Assembly: GCA_002371755.1 (NCBI GenBank)
Contig: DFGM01000017.1
Span: 15,601-33,561 of the forward strand
DNA from: Verrucomicrobia bacterium UBA3750
Lineage (GTDB): Bacteria > Verrucomicrobiota > Kiritimatiellia > RFP12 > UBA1067
DNA length: 17,961 bases
Direction of reading: 5' to 3'
Numbering within the stretch: the stretch's first letter is position 1; each line of letters begins with the position of its first letter. Of this stretch, positions 8,001 to 14,926 are shown piece by piece. The notes beneath the pieces are model-generated. The model was not told where the DNA came from. It saw nothing but the letters and a program-made list of their open reading frames with translations, and did not search any database. A program made the position numbers and the translations under genes.

Positions 8001-11000
8001 GAAGGCTCCGACAAGGCTCTCGAGGATGCGATAAAGGCCGCGGAAGAGGCGGGTATCGTCTTCGTGGCCGCGGCAGGCAACGAAACAAGCGACAACGACA
8101 AGACGCCATCCTATCCGGCGTCATATGATTGCGCCACCCTCATCTCCGTCGTTTCCACCGACAAGTCTGACAGACTTTCCTCCTTCTCGAACTGGGGCGG
8201 GACTTCGTGCGACATCGCAGCCCCCGGCTCCGGCATCTGGTCGTGCGCGCCCGGCGGCGACTACCAGTATATGAGCGGCACGTCGATGGCGACGCCGCAC
8301 GTCTCCGGCGCGGCCGCCCTTCTCCTCTCCGTCAACCCGGACCTGACACCGGCGCAGGTCAAGGCAGCCCTCCTTTCCACCGTAGACAAACTCGACTCCC
8401 TGAAAGGGAAATGCGTGACGGAAGGCCGCATGAACGTGGCGGCGGCAATCAAGTCCCTTTCCCTCTGGTCGAGCGTATCGCCGAAAACGGTAGACGGCAT
8501 CCTTCCGGGCGAATCCACGCCAATATCCGTGACGTTCGACGCTGCAGGCCTCGCCCCCGGCGAATACACAGCCACCCTCACGGCAAAGGCGCTTGACCAG
8601 GAAGCCGCTTCCGATTCAATGGCGCTGAGGATGGTAATCGTCCCCGACAGCCTCTCGCTTCTGGACGCGGAGGAGTTCGAATCGACACAGAACGAAGGCG
8701 AAACCTCGGGAGACGGGTTGGAGCTTTCGTTCGAGAACACGGGAAGTTCGCCCCTTGAATGGAGCCTGACGTCATCGGCAGCCTGGCTCGTGCCGGCGCA
8801 ATCTTCCGGCACGCTTGCCGCCGGGGAGTCGTTCACTCTCGGCATTGCCGTATCGGGAAGCGAGAGGCTTGCCGCCGGGCGCCACACTGCCACGCTGACG
8901 CTCGAGAACACCACTACGGGCGCACGGTTCTTCGCGACTGTCGTGCTCACAGTCACGCCCGGTTCGGGTCCGCTCTACGTCGATGCCGTCAACGGCGATG
9001 ACGCATACAACGGAAGGAGCGAAACGTATCCGATGAGGACGCTTCAGGCGGCGGCTGCGAAGGCGACGGACGGAACGGAGATTTTCCTTGCCGACGGCGT
9101 TTACGGGCCTGTCAGATGCGTCAAGTCCGTGTCGTTCTCGATACTGGGCGTAAACGGTTGCGAGAAGGTGTTCATCGACGGCGGCGGCACAAACCGCTGT
9201 TGTACGTTCTTCTCAGACGAAACTTGGAGCTCTTACTACAACCCGCAGGGCACGAATGTCACGGTGACGGGAGTGACTTTGATTAACGGATTCGCTTCCG
9301 GCGATGGCAATGGCGCTCGCGGAGGCGGGGCCTACGGCGGAAGATACGAAAATTGCCGCATCATGAATTGTTTCGCCGCAAGCTACGGCGGGGGCGCCTG
9401 CTATGCCGTTCTCGACCGCTGCGAAGTGCGCGGCAATATGGCCCGAAGCGGCTATGGCGGCGGCCTTTACTACTGCCACGCGACAGATTCGCTCATCGCC
9501 GGGAACGAAACCGAATCCCCCGCCGGCTCTTGCTGTGGCGGCGGCGTATACTATGGAATGCTCAACGGCTGCACCGTCGCAGGAAACACCATCCCCGGTT
9601 GGGGCTATGGTCCTGGCGTTTACTATGCGGCCGCCACCAATACGATTGTCTGGGCCAACAGCGTGAGCGGCTACTCCGACATCACGCAGGAACAGCTCGA
9701 TTCCAACCAAACCAACGCCGTATTCATGGAAGATCCCGGCTTCCGCGCCCCGGAAGACGGACTCTGGACCCTCTCCGCCGACTCCCCGGCGATAGACGCA
9801 GGCTGCGACGATGCCGTAGTGAACGATACCGACCTTGCAGGCAACGACCGCATCCTAGGCGATGCCGTGGACGCCGGATGCTATGAAGGCGTGGACGACA
9901 GGCCCTATCTCGCCGGTTCCGTGCGCGGGACGGGGCTGGTTTCCGCTCCTTACGCCTATGCCGACGAGGATGGCTACGCTTCTCTCACGGCTATCGAAAC
10001 ATCGCGGCCCTTCCTTCGCTGGGAGGATGAAGAAGGCAACGAGATCGGAACGGAGCGCATCTTGACCGTCTCCATGGGAGAGGATACCGTCAAGCGCGCA
10101 GTTGCCGTGTTCGCGAAAGTAGAGTTCTATGTCGACGCCGCGACTGGCGACGATGCCAACGAAGGCACGGATCCCGAAGAGCCTCTCCTTTCCATCATGG
10201 CGGCTGTAGGGAAAGCAGCACCCGGCGAGACGATACATGTGGCTTCCGGCGTATACGCCCCGATAGATACGGCAGGCAAGGCCGTGACAATCATCGGCGC
10301 GGGCATCGGCGAATCCATAATCGACGGCGGCAACACCGACCGTTGCGCCATGCTCGGATACAACTGCGGAGAGGGAACTATCCTCGTAGGATTCACCCTC
10401 CGCAACGGCTATGCCCACGAAGACGAATACCTGGATGACGGCGGTGGTGCTTACGGCGGCACGCTTATCGCCTGCGAATTGACCGCCAACTACGCGGAAG
10501 ATGGCGGAGGCGCCTCACAATCCCGCCTTGAATCGTGCCTCGTTTCCTGCAATGTGGCGATGTATGTCGGCTCCGGCATCGATGCTTGCGAGTCCTACAA
10601 CTGCTCCGTGGTCGGCAACCGCTCCGAATCATACGGTTCCGATGCGGCCGGAGCATTCGGAGGAGAGCACTACAACTGCGCTTTCGCAGGCAATGTCGAT
10701 GCAGGCGGTTTAGAGGTGAACTGGGTTGAAGTCGAAGAGGCAGACAACTGCCTTGAAGGCGCCAAGTTCTGCGGCATGGTCGATCCTTTCCATGGCGATG
10801 CAAGACCACGCACGGGGTCTCCGCTTGTCGACGCGGGCGATGATGATAATGTCACGACGGAGTTCGACATCACTGGCGAAGTGCGCATTCAGGGCGATTG
10901 CGTGGATATCGGATGCTATGAGGGCGTGCGCTATACGGGTCTCGTAGCGCTCGTGACGGTCCAAGGGCACGGCTTTGTCGAGCCTGAGAGCGTTCTCTAC

Positions 11001-13331
11001 GAATCCGGCGCGACCTTCTCGTTCACGGCAATAGAGGACGGCCGCAGGTTCCTCCGCTGGGAAGACGACGACGGCAACACCCTCGGCACGGACATGACGC
11101 TGACCGTCTCGAACGCCACTGAGGATGTCGGAGTGACCGCGGTATTCGAGTCACTGGCGTTCTACGCCGATGCATCCGCCCCGGCAGGCGGCAACGGTCT
11201 TTCTCCAGAGACTGCAGTGCGTTCGCTGCAGAAGGCCATCGACCTTGCCTGCGACATGGAAACGGTATATGCCGCGCCTGGCGTGTACACGCCTATCGAG
11301 GTGAAAGGCAAGCGAATCGACATCATCGCGACTGGCGGAAGAGACGAGACTATTATCGATGGCGGCGGCAAGGAACGCTGCGCCTATCTGGGCGAAGCGC
11401 CGTCATCCGGCACGACGGTTTCCGGATTCACCCTCCGCAACGGTTTCGACAAGTACGATGGCGGAGGCGCGTATGGCGGGCGGCTTTCGGATTGCGTGGT
11501 CACTGACTGCATTGTCAGCAACTCATGGAGTTCTTGCTCCGGCGGCGCGACTTACCGTTCCGACCTTTACGATTGCGTCTTGACGGGCAATACGAACTGC
11601 GGCTACGAAGCATACGGCGGCGCATCGTCTTATGGCACGGCGTACCGCACCGTGTTTTCCAACAATACCGCACGCGCCGTGCGCAGGGCATATGGCGGCG
11701 CGGCATCGGTCATGGCGACCTACGATTGCCTCTTTGTCGGCAATATGGCTATTGGCGGGATTCCGGACGAAGGTGGCATTTCCTACTCCGAATCCGGATA
11801 TGGCGGCGCGGCGGCGTGGGGTAGCCATTACAATGCCACCATGACGCGCAACTCGGCGGAAGGCTCCGAAGACGGCAATGGTGGCGGCGCATACGATGCC
11901 GATCTCTACAATTCGATCGTGTACGGAAACAATGCGGATAAAGAGGCCGAACTCTACAGTTGCGCTGGAGGAGACATCTGTACCGACGACCCAGGCTTCG
12001 TGGATGCGGACACGGGCGACTTCAGGCTCGTTGCGGATTCTCCGTGCATCGACGCGGGCGACAACGGATATGTCTTCACAAAGACCGACCTCGCAGGCAA
12101 CAGGCGAATCCAGGGCGGCACGGTGGACCTTGGCTGCTACGAACTTTACATCCCGGACTTGGAGATAACGACGGAATCGCTTCCTGCTGCAACGGCCGGC
12201 GCTGCCTATTCCGTGCAGCTTGCGGCGACAGGCGGCGCGGGAGAGCCCTATACGTGGAGCAGTGCCGCAGGATATTCGTCCTCTCGCGCCGCCAACTCCT
12301 TCTCCGCCACCGGCACGGCCCAAGGCTGGCAGGAGGATGACGGCAGCTGGGAACTGGAACTGCCTTTCGATTTCCCGTTCTACGGAAACACCTACGGCGT
12401 GGCATTCATCGGCAGCAACGGGACCATTTCGTTTGGCGAGACTTGCGACTATTGTTACTACGACCATGATGCTTTCGCCGCCCTCCCGATGATTGCCGCG
12501 CTATGGTACGACCTGACTACAGAGGATGGCGACATCCATATCCAGACAAGTGCAACGAATGTCACTATCCGCTGGAGTTGTTCCTATTTGGATGATGGAT
12601 TGCCGGTAAACGTCTCCGCGACGCTCCATGCCGACGGGAGGATTGTTCTTTCCTACGGCGACGGAAACAAACATGGCGGCTTCGTCGGCATATCCGCCGG
12701 CGACGGAATGAACTTCACCGTCATAGACGATTCACACGAGTCGCTCAATGCGCAGGACTTTGTGCTTGCCCCGATCGTCGCCAAGCCTGATTGGCTGGAG
12801 CTGTCGGAAGATGGAGAACTCTCCGGCACGCCTCATTCGGCAGGGTCGCACACATTCTGCGTAACGGTCGCGGATTCTGCGGGCCGCACGGCATCAAAGA
12901 TGTTCACGCTGGATGTCGCGGGAGATGGCGAGTCGACGACCACCACGCCTGTGCCTGTGGCGTACTCATGGCTGGAGTCCTATCCGGAGGTGCTGGAAAC
13001 GTTCGATGGCGATTACGAAGAGATGGCAAACTCGCAGTCGCCAGGCGAGACAGGCGACGGCAAGACATGGCCGGATGGAACGCCGTGCTATGTGTGGCAG
13101 GACTTCGTGGCCGGAACTTCTCCCGTCAATGATTCCGTGTTCACTGCGAAAATCCGCATGGAGGGCACGACCCCCGTCATCGAGTGGGAACCGGACACCC
13201 CCGAGCTTCGTGCAAGCCGCACATACCGCACGCTCGGGAAGAAGACTCTCTTGGACGGCAGATGGCTCGAGATAACAGACGAGGACCCTTCTGCTTACAA
13301 CTTCTTCAAGGTGACGGTGGAAATGCCGTAG
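5019..13331 (+). CDS. giant secreted mosaic subtilisin-like (S8) protease with LRR, BACON-like, beta-helix and nidogen-like modules, 2770 aa
   Basis: Exported protein; signal peptide at residues 1-27 (KSIRK, hydrophobic core, cut near AFA|GEED). Approximate order: 77-210, five BspA-type leucine-rich repeats of 23 aa (SIGxxAFxxCxSLxxVxLP). 263-300 and 497-554, two halves of an Ig-like 'choice-of-anchor D' domain, split by a concanavalin-like domain (304-482). 554-660, BACON-like. 738-838, pro-domain-like. 848-1144, S8 catalytic domain. 1148-1315, two BACON-like domains. 1318-2376, three beta-helix modules with InlB-like spacers. 2381-2634, a putative-Ig domain split by a nidogen-like insert. 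2643-2770, C-terminal module. LRR and Ig-like parts suggest surface adhesion and the S8 domain proteolysis; beta-helix modules often bind or cleave glycans, but no lyase catalytic set was recognised. Single-gene transcription unit, convergent with the GH43 gene. Cellular role is unknown. Confidence 0.92.
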   Translation: MDIKSIRKAAILSSMAFCAFAAGFAFAGEEDGSRTSGGVSALATETRTATIDGINWTYMVQDGRAILGGGRRTVRAIDPETEGNIEIPAIIDGYSVTAIGSGAFYDCGGITGVSLPSTITSIGKDAFNGATSLASISLPDGVVSLGSGAFEECWSLATVNLPSSMTEIPEAAFSFCESLESLTIPETIASIGADALYGCDALKRVIFLGAPPKMEDSGIFDLDAPPALLCRMAHYAEFLALASDGQDVFTIDGSGLIPGSTSFSFGPVGLESSDSETVVFKNTSTGAVTVTGIEHFSFASMPAETFDDSSTVDGWAFSPEWAWGIENGVLSSSLDGTAIDGRRYAYLPGTYSNFTVQADIRLYGDQDCAVGILACADERFDGGSVGSGLRFQIAPGGEYMILRYEDGERTTIVEWTECDAIVTDGVNTLTVAAHGSNFAFAINGEQVWAGEDSALPGPGRVGFFNYDDDIGNYMTIDNLRFKEEVFAVGDEAEAIAAFPVAAQFPFTLASGESANFPISFQPLKKGFVGTMFHISSTKGDPVEFAVSGTGVEDDLWVVGARKLAFSGHTGSPFSPESLTLSVSNSFRRAQSFTIAVPEWLECTEQSVGIPAVSSTNIVFRLKSSAAALATGKYEGAVEIVHTDNGYAHSLPATLDSYVTGTPILPDGELVVTNRPGQVQTRTVPLGNAATSDGALSARLTTMETGLVEATAESAAAAKAARRAAGGVRIKSGAKHSPRRILVRFDTTRLSSSCDKAGKDKPDYAAAVERLCGGRILKTYHIVPGLVLVELPEATKDSAALESTLRAIEARDNVVYAEPDYLVKANLVPNDPDYEKLWGMSNTGQSGGKPGADISAEEAWDTTTGSRDIIVGVIDSGIEYTHPDLAANMWRNPGEIPDNGIDDDGNGYVDDVYGINAIKLDGDPYDDNEHGTHCAGTIGGVGNNGIGVAGVCWNVSLMALKFLDSEGYGYDADAVTCIEYAIDNGARVLSNSWGGEGSDKALEDAIKAAEEAGIVFVAAAGNETSDNDKTPSYPASYDCATLISVVSTDKSDRLSSFSNWGGTSCDIAAPGSGIWSCAPGGDYQYMSGTSMATPHVSGAAALLLSVNPDLTPAQVKAALLSTVDKLDSLKGKCVTEGRMNVAAAIKSLSLWSSVSPKTVDGILPGESTPISVTFDAAGLAPGEYTATLTAKALDQEAASDSMALRMVIVPDSLSLLDAEEFESTQNEGETSGDGLELSFENTGSSPLEWSLTSSAAWLVPAQSSGTLAAGESFTLGIAVSGSERLAAGRHTATLTLENTTTGARFFATVVLTVTPGSGPLYVDAVNGDDAYNGRSETYPMRTLQAAAAKATDGTEIFLADGVYGPVRCVKSVSFSILGVNGCEKVFIDGGGTNRCCTFFSDETWSSYYNPQGTNVTVTGVTLINGFASGDGNGARGGGAYGGRYENCRIMNCFAASYGGGACYAVLDRCEVRGNMARSGYGGGLYYCHATDSLIAGNETESPAGSCCGGGVYYGMLNGCTVAGNTIPGWGYGPGVYYAAATNTIVWANSVSGYSDITQEQLDSNQTNAVFMEDPGFRAPEDGLWTLSADSPAIDAGCDDAVVNDTDLAGNDRILGDAVDAGCYEGVDDRPYLAGSVRGTGLVSAPYAYADEDGYASLTAIETSRPFLRWEDEEGNEIGTERILTVSMGEDTVKRAVAVFAKVEFYVDAATGDDANEGTDPEEPLLSIMAAVGKAAPGETIHVASGVYAPIDTAGKAVTIIGAGIGESIIDGGNTDRCAMLGYNCGEGTILVGFTLRNGYAHEDEYLDDGGGAYGGTLIACELTANYAEDGGGASQSRLESCLVSCNVAMYVGSGIDACESYNCSVVGNRSESYGSDAAGAFGGEHYNCAFAGNVDAGGLEVNWVEVEEADNCLEGAKFCGMVDPFHGDARPRTGSPLVDAGDDDNVTTEFDITGEVRIQGDCVDIGCYEGVRYTGLVALVTVQGHGFVEPESVLYESGATFSFTAIEDGRRFLRWEDDDGNTLGTDMTLTVSNATEDVGVTAVFESLAFYADASAPAGGNGLSPETAVRSLQKAIDLACDMETVYAAPGVYTPIEVKGKRIDIIATGGRDETIIDGGGKERCAYLGEAPSSGTTVSGFTLRNGFDKYDGGGAYGGRLSDCVVTDCIVSNSWSSCSGGATYRSDLYDCVLTGNTNCGYEAYGGASSYGTAYRTVFSNNTARAVRRAYGGAASVMATYDCLFVGNMAIGGIPDEGGISYSESGYGGAAAWGSHYNATMTRNSAEGSEDGNGGGAYDADLYNSIVYGNNADKEAELYSCAGGDICTDDPGFVDADTGDFRLVADSPCIDAGDNGYVFTKTDLAGNRRIQGGTVDLGCYELYIPDLEITTESLPAATAGAAYSVQLAATGGAGEPYTWSSAAGYSSSRAANSFSATGTAQGWQEDDGSWELELPFDFPFYGNTYGVAFIGSNGTISFGETCDYCYYDHDAFAALPMIAALWYDLTTEDGDIHIQTSATNVTIRWSCSYLDDGLPVNVSATLHADGRIVLSYGDGNKHGGFVGISAGDGMNFTVIDDSHESLNAQDFVLAPIVAKPDWLELSEDGELSGTPHSAGSHTFCVTVADSAGRTASKMFTLDVAGDGESTTTTPVPVAYSWLESYPEVLETFDGDYEEMANSQSPGETGDGKTWPDGTPCYVWQDFVAGTSPVNDSVFTAKIRMEGTTPVIEWEPDTPELRASRTYRTLGKKTLLDGRWLEITDEDPSAYNFFKVTVEMP
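7560..8450 (+). other. S8 subtilase catalytic domain within the giant protein
   Basis: The catalytic triad is complete: Asp874 in GVIDSGIEYTHPDL, His929 in EHGTHCAGTIGG and Ser1089 in SGTSMATPHVSGAA, with oxyanion Asn1021 in AAAGNE. A loop between Asp and His (NGIDDDGNGYVDDVYGIN) has an EF-hand-like acidic pattern, known in related subtilases and probably calcium binding. The preceding segment (LVRFDTTRL ... VVYAEPDYLV) resembles a subtilase pro-domain, so autoprocessing near residue 840 is plausible. Processing there would separate the N-terminal LRR half from the protease and beta-helix half. Confidence 0.92.
8970..12145 (+). repeat. three beta-helix modules with a common start and end signature, separated by InlB-like spacers
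   Basis: Each module opens with 'FYVDAxxGDDxNxG ... PxxSLQAAxxxA' (8970, 10126, 11160) and passes 'AxGVYxPI ... IDGGxxxRC ... GFTLRNGF'. It then runs through gly-rich rungs (GGGAYGG, with N-C-x-V/I and GN turns) and closes with 'DxGDDxxVxxTDLAGNxRIxGxxVDxGCYEG' (near 9890, 10925, 12145). Modules 1-2 and 2-3 are linked by ~75-residue 'GxGxVxP ... FLRWEDExGNxxGT..LTVS..' segments that resemble divergent InlB B-repeats. The modules differ enough to be old duplications rather than recent copies. Confidence 0.85.
13096..13328 (+). other. C-terminal sorting/attachment-type module of the giant protease
   Basis: WQDFVAGTSPVNDSVF, then IRMEGTTPVIEWEPDTPE, RTYRTLGKKTLLDGRWLEI and a terminal FFKVTVEMP. 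This matches the end of the papain-family protease at 4100-4369 in order and spacing. It is the only clear homology between the two proteins. Function (export, anchoring) is inferred from position only. Confidence 0.6.
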
Positions 13332-13347
13332 CCGTAGCGCTGCAAGG

Positions 13348-14877
13348 TCAAGGGGCTTTTGAGCCCCAGATTGTGAGCTGGGAGGTATCGCCAAGAGCGG
13401 TGAATACGAGCGTCTTGGTGTTGGTGCCGTCTATGGCCTGGGTAAGAGCCACTCCATGGTAGGTATCGGCGAAGCCACCGGGGCCGGTGATGGAAATGGA
13501 AAAATACGGCGTGCCGCGCTCTACTTCCCATCTGCCCGTAAAGTCGCCTGATACCGTGCCGTTCGCGTTCAGCGTGGCGCGTTTCGGCCGCGCTACCCCG
13601 AGATGGGCGTAGTCGACATCTAGCGCATGCACGATTATGTCCCACTCGCCGGGGATGCTTTTCGCGAGCCTCGTGCCTTTAGGGTCGATCTTCTCGCCGC
13701 GCATCCTGTAGGGCGCCGCCACAAGCCAACCTTTCTTGTTCAGGAATAGCTGGTGCACCCTGATGTAGTGTCCCTCATGCCCAGCCGTGGTGCGCGTATG
13801 GTAGATGATGTACGCCCTGCCGTCTTTATCCACAAACGCCGAATTGTGGCCCTGCGCCACCATACCCTCGTCCGCATCCTTCCACTTGTACGCGCCGAAA
13901 AGCCGCACGCCGCGAGAATCGTTGAAGTTCATCGCGTATGTATCGTAGAACGGCGTATTGCCGAGCCGGTCCAGATACGGCCCGCCGACCTTCCTCGAAC
14001 GGTACACCCGCACATTGTAGCCGCCTTTCGCATCGAGTTTGCCGTATGAGATGAAAAGCCAATACCAATCCCCTATCTTCCTTATATAGGAGCCCTCTCC
14101 GGACACATAGGCGCCGCCGGCTATCTTCTTCCCGAAATAAGCATCCGAATGCGCATCCGTGGCATAATGTGCCGTAGTGTCCCTAAGACCTGTCTTAGCA
14201 TCCAGCTTGAGCATAAATATGCCGCCGGACCACGAGCCGTAGGACATCCACATGCCGCCCGTTTCGTCCGTGACCACGCATGGGTCGATGCAATTCGGGA
14301 ACATAAGGCCCCATTTTTTATTCTGGACCCCCCACTTCACGTAGCGTTCGGGCAGGGTTGGTGCGCCGAGCACCTTGGCGAGGTCGGTTTCGCGCCAAGT
14401 TTCCTCCGTAAAGCCGCCATAGACCACGGAGCCGACGTAGGAATATGGTCCCGTCACCTTGTCTGCCGTCAGAAGGACGATGTTGGACTTCCAATCGTCA
14501 CCGTTTGCGGAAAGATAGACGCAATATTTGCGCATTGCCGGATTATAGACGATATCCGGCGCCCAAAGATAGTCGAACCAATTCCCCGCCGTCTCATCGG
14601 CATTCCAGCTGCGTATTTTCCGTGCAGTATCCTGGCTTATGGCGTTGCGCAGGAAGTCCGAAGATTGCCAGCTGATAAGATTCTTCGATGTGGCGCCCCA
14701 AAGGTGGGTGCCGAAGACGTAGTAGCGTCCGTCCCGATCCCTGAAAATGGAAGGATCGTGGACAGAAGCCGTGCGCACCCAACCTGGCGGCGGGCGCGAC
14801 ATTGCCATTCGCCCGTCGCCAAAGCATGTGAACGCCGCGGCGAAAACGAGCGCGAGAACTGCCGGTTTTGTCGTCAT
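13348..14877 (-). CDS. secreted glycoside hydrolase family 43, endo-alpha-1,5-L-arabinanase-like
   Basis: Exported enzyme, 509 aa, predicted to hydrolyse arabinan or a related pentose polymer. The signal peptide is about residues 1-21 (MTTKPAVLALVFAAAFTCFG). The five-bladed GH43 domain starts at SVHDPSIFRDRDG with base Asp41. The pKa-modulating Asp198 is in NCIDPCVV and the acid Glu261 in SGEGSYI. APDIVYNP, WYWLFISYG and GHNSAFVDKDGRAYIIYHTR are typical of the arabinanase branch. The last ~110 residues form a beta domain like those following GH43 arabinanases. Start ATG 14877 is chosen for its signal peptide; an open extension to 15018 overlaps the kinase gene and is rejected. There is no clear Shine-Dalgarno. 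It is the last gene of the three-gene operon, 49 nt after the kinase stop. Exact specificity (arabinan, arabinoxylan) cannot be told. Confidence 0.85.
   Translation of the reverse strand: MTTKPAVLALVFAAAFTCFGDGRMAMSRPPPGWVRTASVHDPSIFRDRDGRYYVFGTHLWGATSKNLISWQSSDFLRNAISQDTARKIRSWNADETAGNWFDYLWAPDIVYNPAMRKYCVYLSANGDDWKSNIVLLTADKVTGPYSYVGSVVYGGFTEETWRETDLAKVLGAPTLPERYVKWGVQNKKWGLMFPNCIDPCVVTDETGGMWMSYGSWSGGIFMLKLDAKTGLRDTTAHYATDAHSDAYFGKKIAGGAYVSGEGSYIRKIGDWYWLFISYGKLDAKGGYNVRVYRSRKVGGPYLDRLGNTPFYDTYAMNFNDSRGVRLFGAYKWKDADEGMVAQGHNSAFVDKDGRAYIIYHTRTTAGHEGHYIRVHQLFLNKKGWLVAAPYRMRGEKIDPKGTRLAKSIPGEWDIIVHALDVDYAHLGVARPKRATLNANGTVSGDFTGRWEVERGTPYFSISITGPGGFADTYHGVALTQAIDGTNTKTLVFTALGDTSQLTIWGSKAP
13352..13367. 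terminator. weak bidirectional hairpin between the convergent giant and GH43 genes
   Basis: GGGGCT-TTTG-AGCCCC forms a 6-bp stem starting 21 nt after the giant gene stop and overlapping the last codons of the GH43 gene on the other strand. Neither side has a good U-tract (CCCCAGATTG on plus, CCCCTTGACC on minus), so it is only a candidate terminator. It is the only structure seen in the 16-bp convergent junction and its surroundings. Confidence 0.35.
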
Positions 14878-14894
14878 GCGTGCAATATGCCCAT
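14874..14894 (-). other. possible six-codon leader ORF coupled to the GH43 start
   Basis: On the minus strand ATG at 14894 opens a hexapeptide frame (MGILHA) whose TGA overlaps the GH43 ATG as ATGA. CAGG lies 5 nt before its ATG, whereas the GH43 start has no Shine-Dalgarno of its own. It could load ribosomes for the GH43 gene by stop-start coupling. A frame this short can arise by chance. Confidence 0.25.
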
Positions 14895-14926
14895 ATGCGC
14901 CTGCGCTGGCACAGGGGAAGATGGCT

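Noticed and set aside
8970..12145. Beta-helix modules as active pectate lyases
   Set aside because: No recognisable lyase catalytic or calcium-binding set was seen; the generic fold is all that can be supported.
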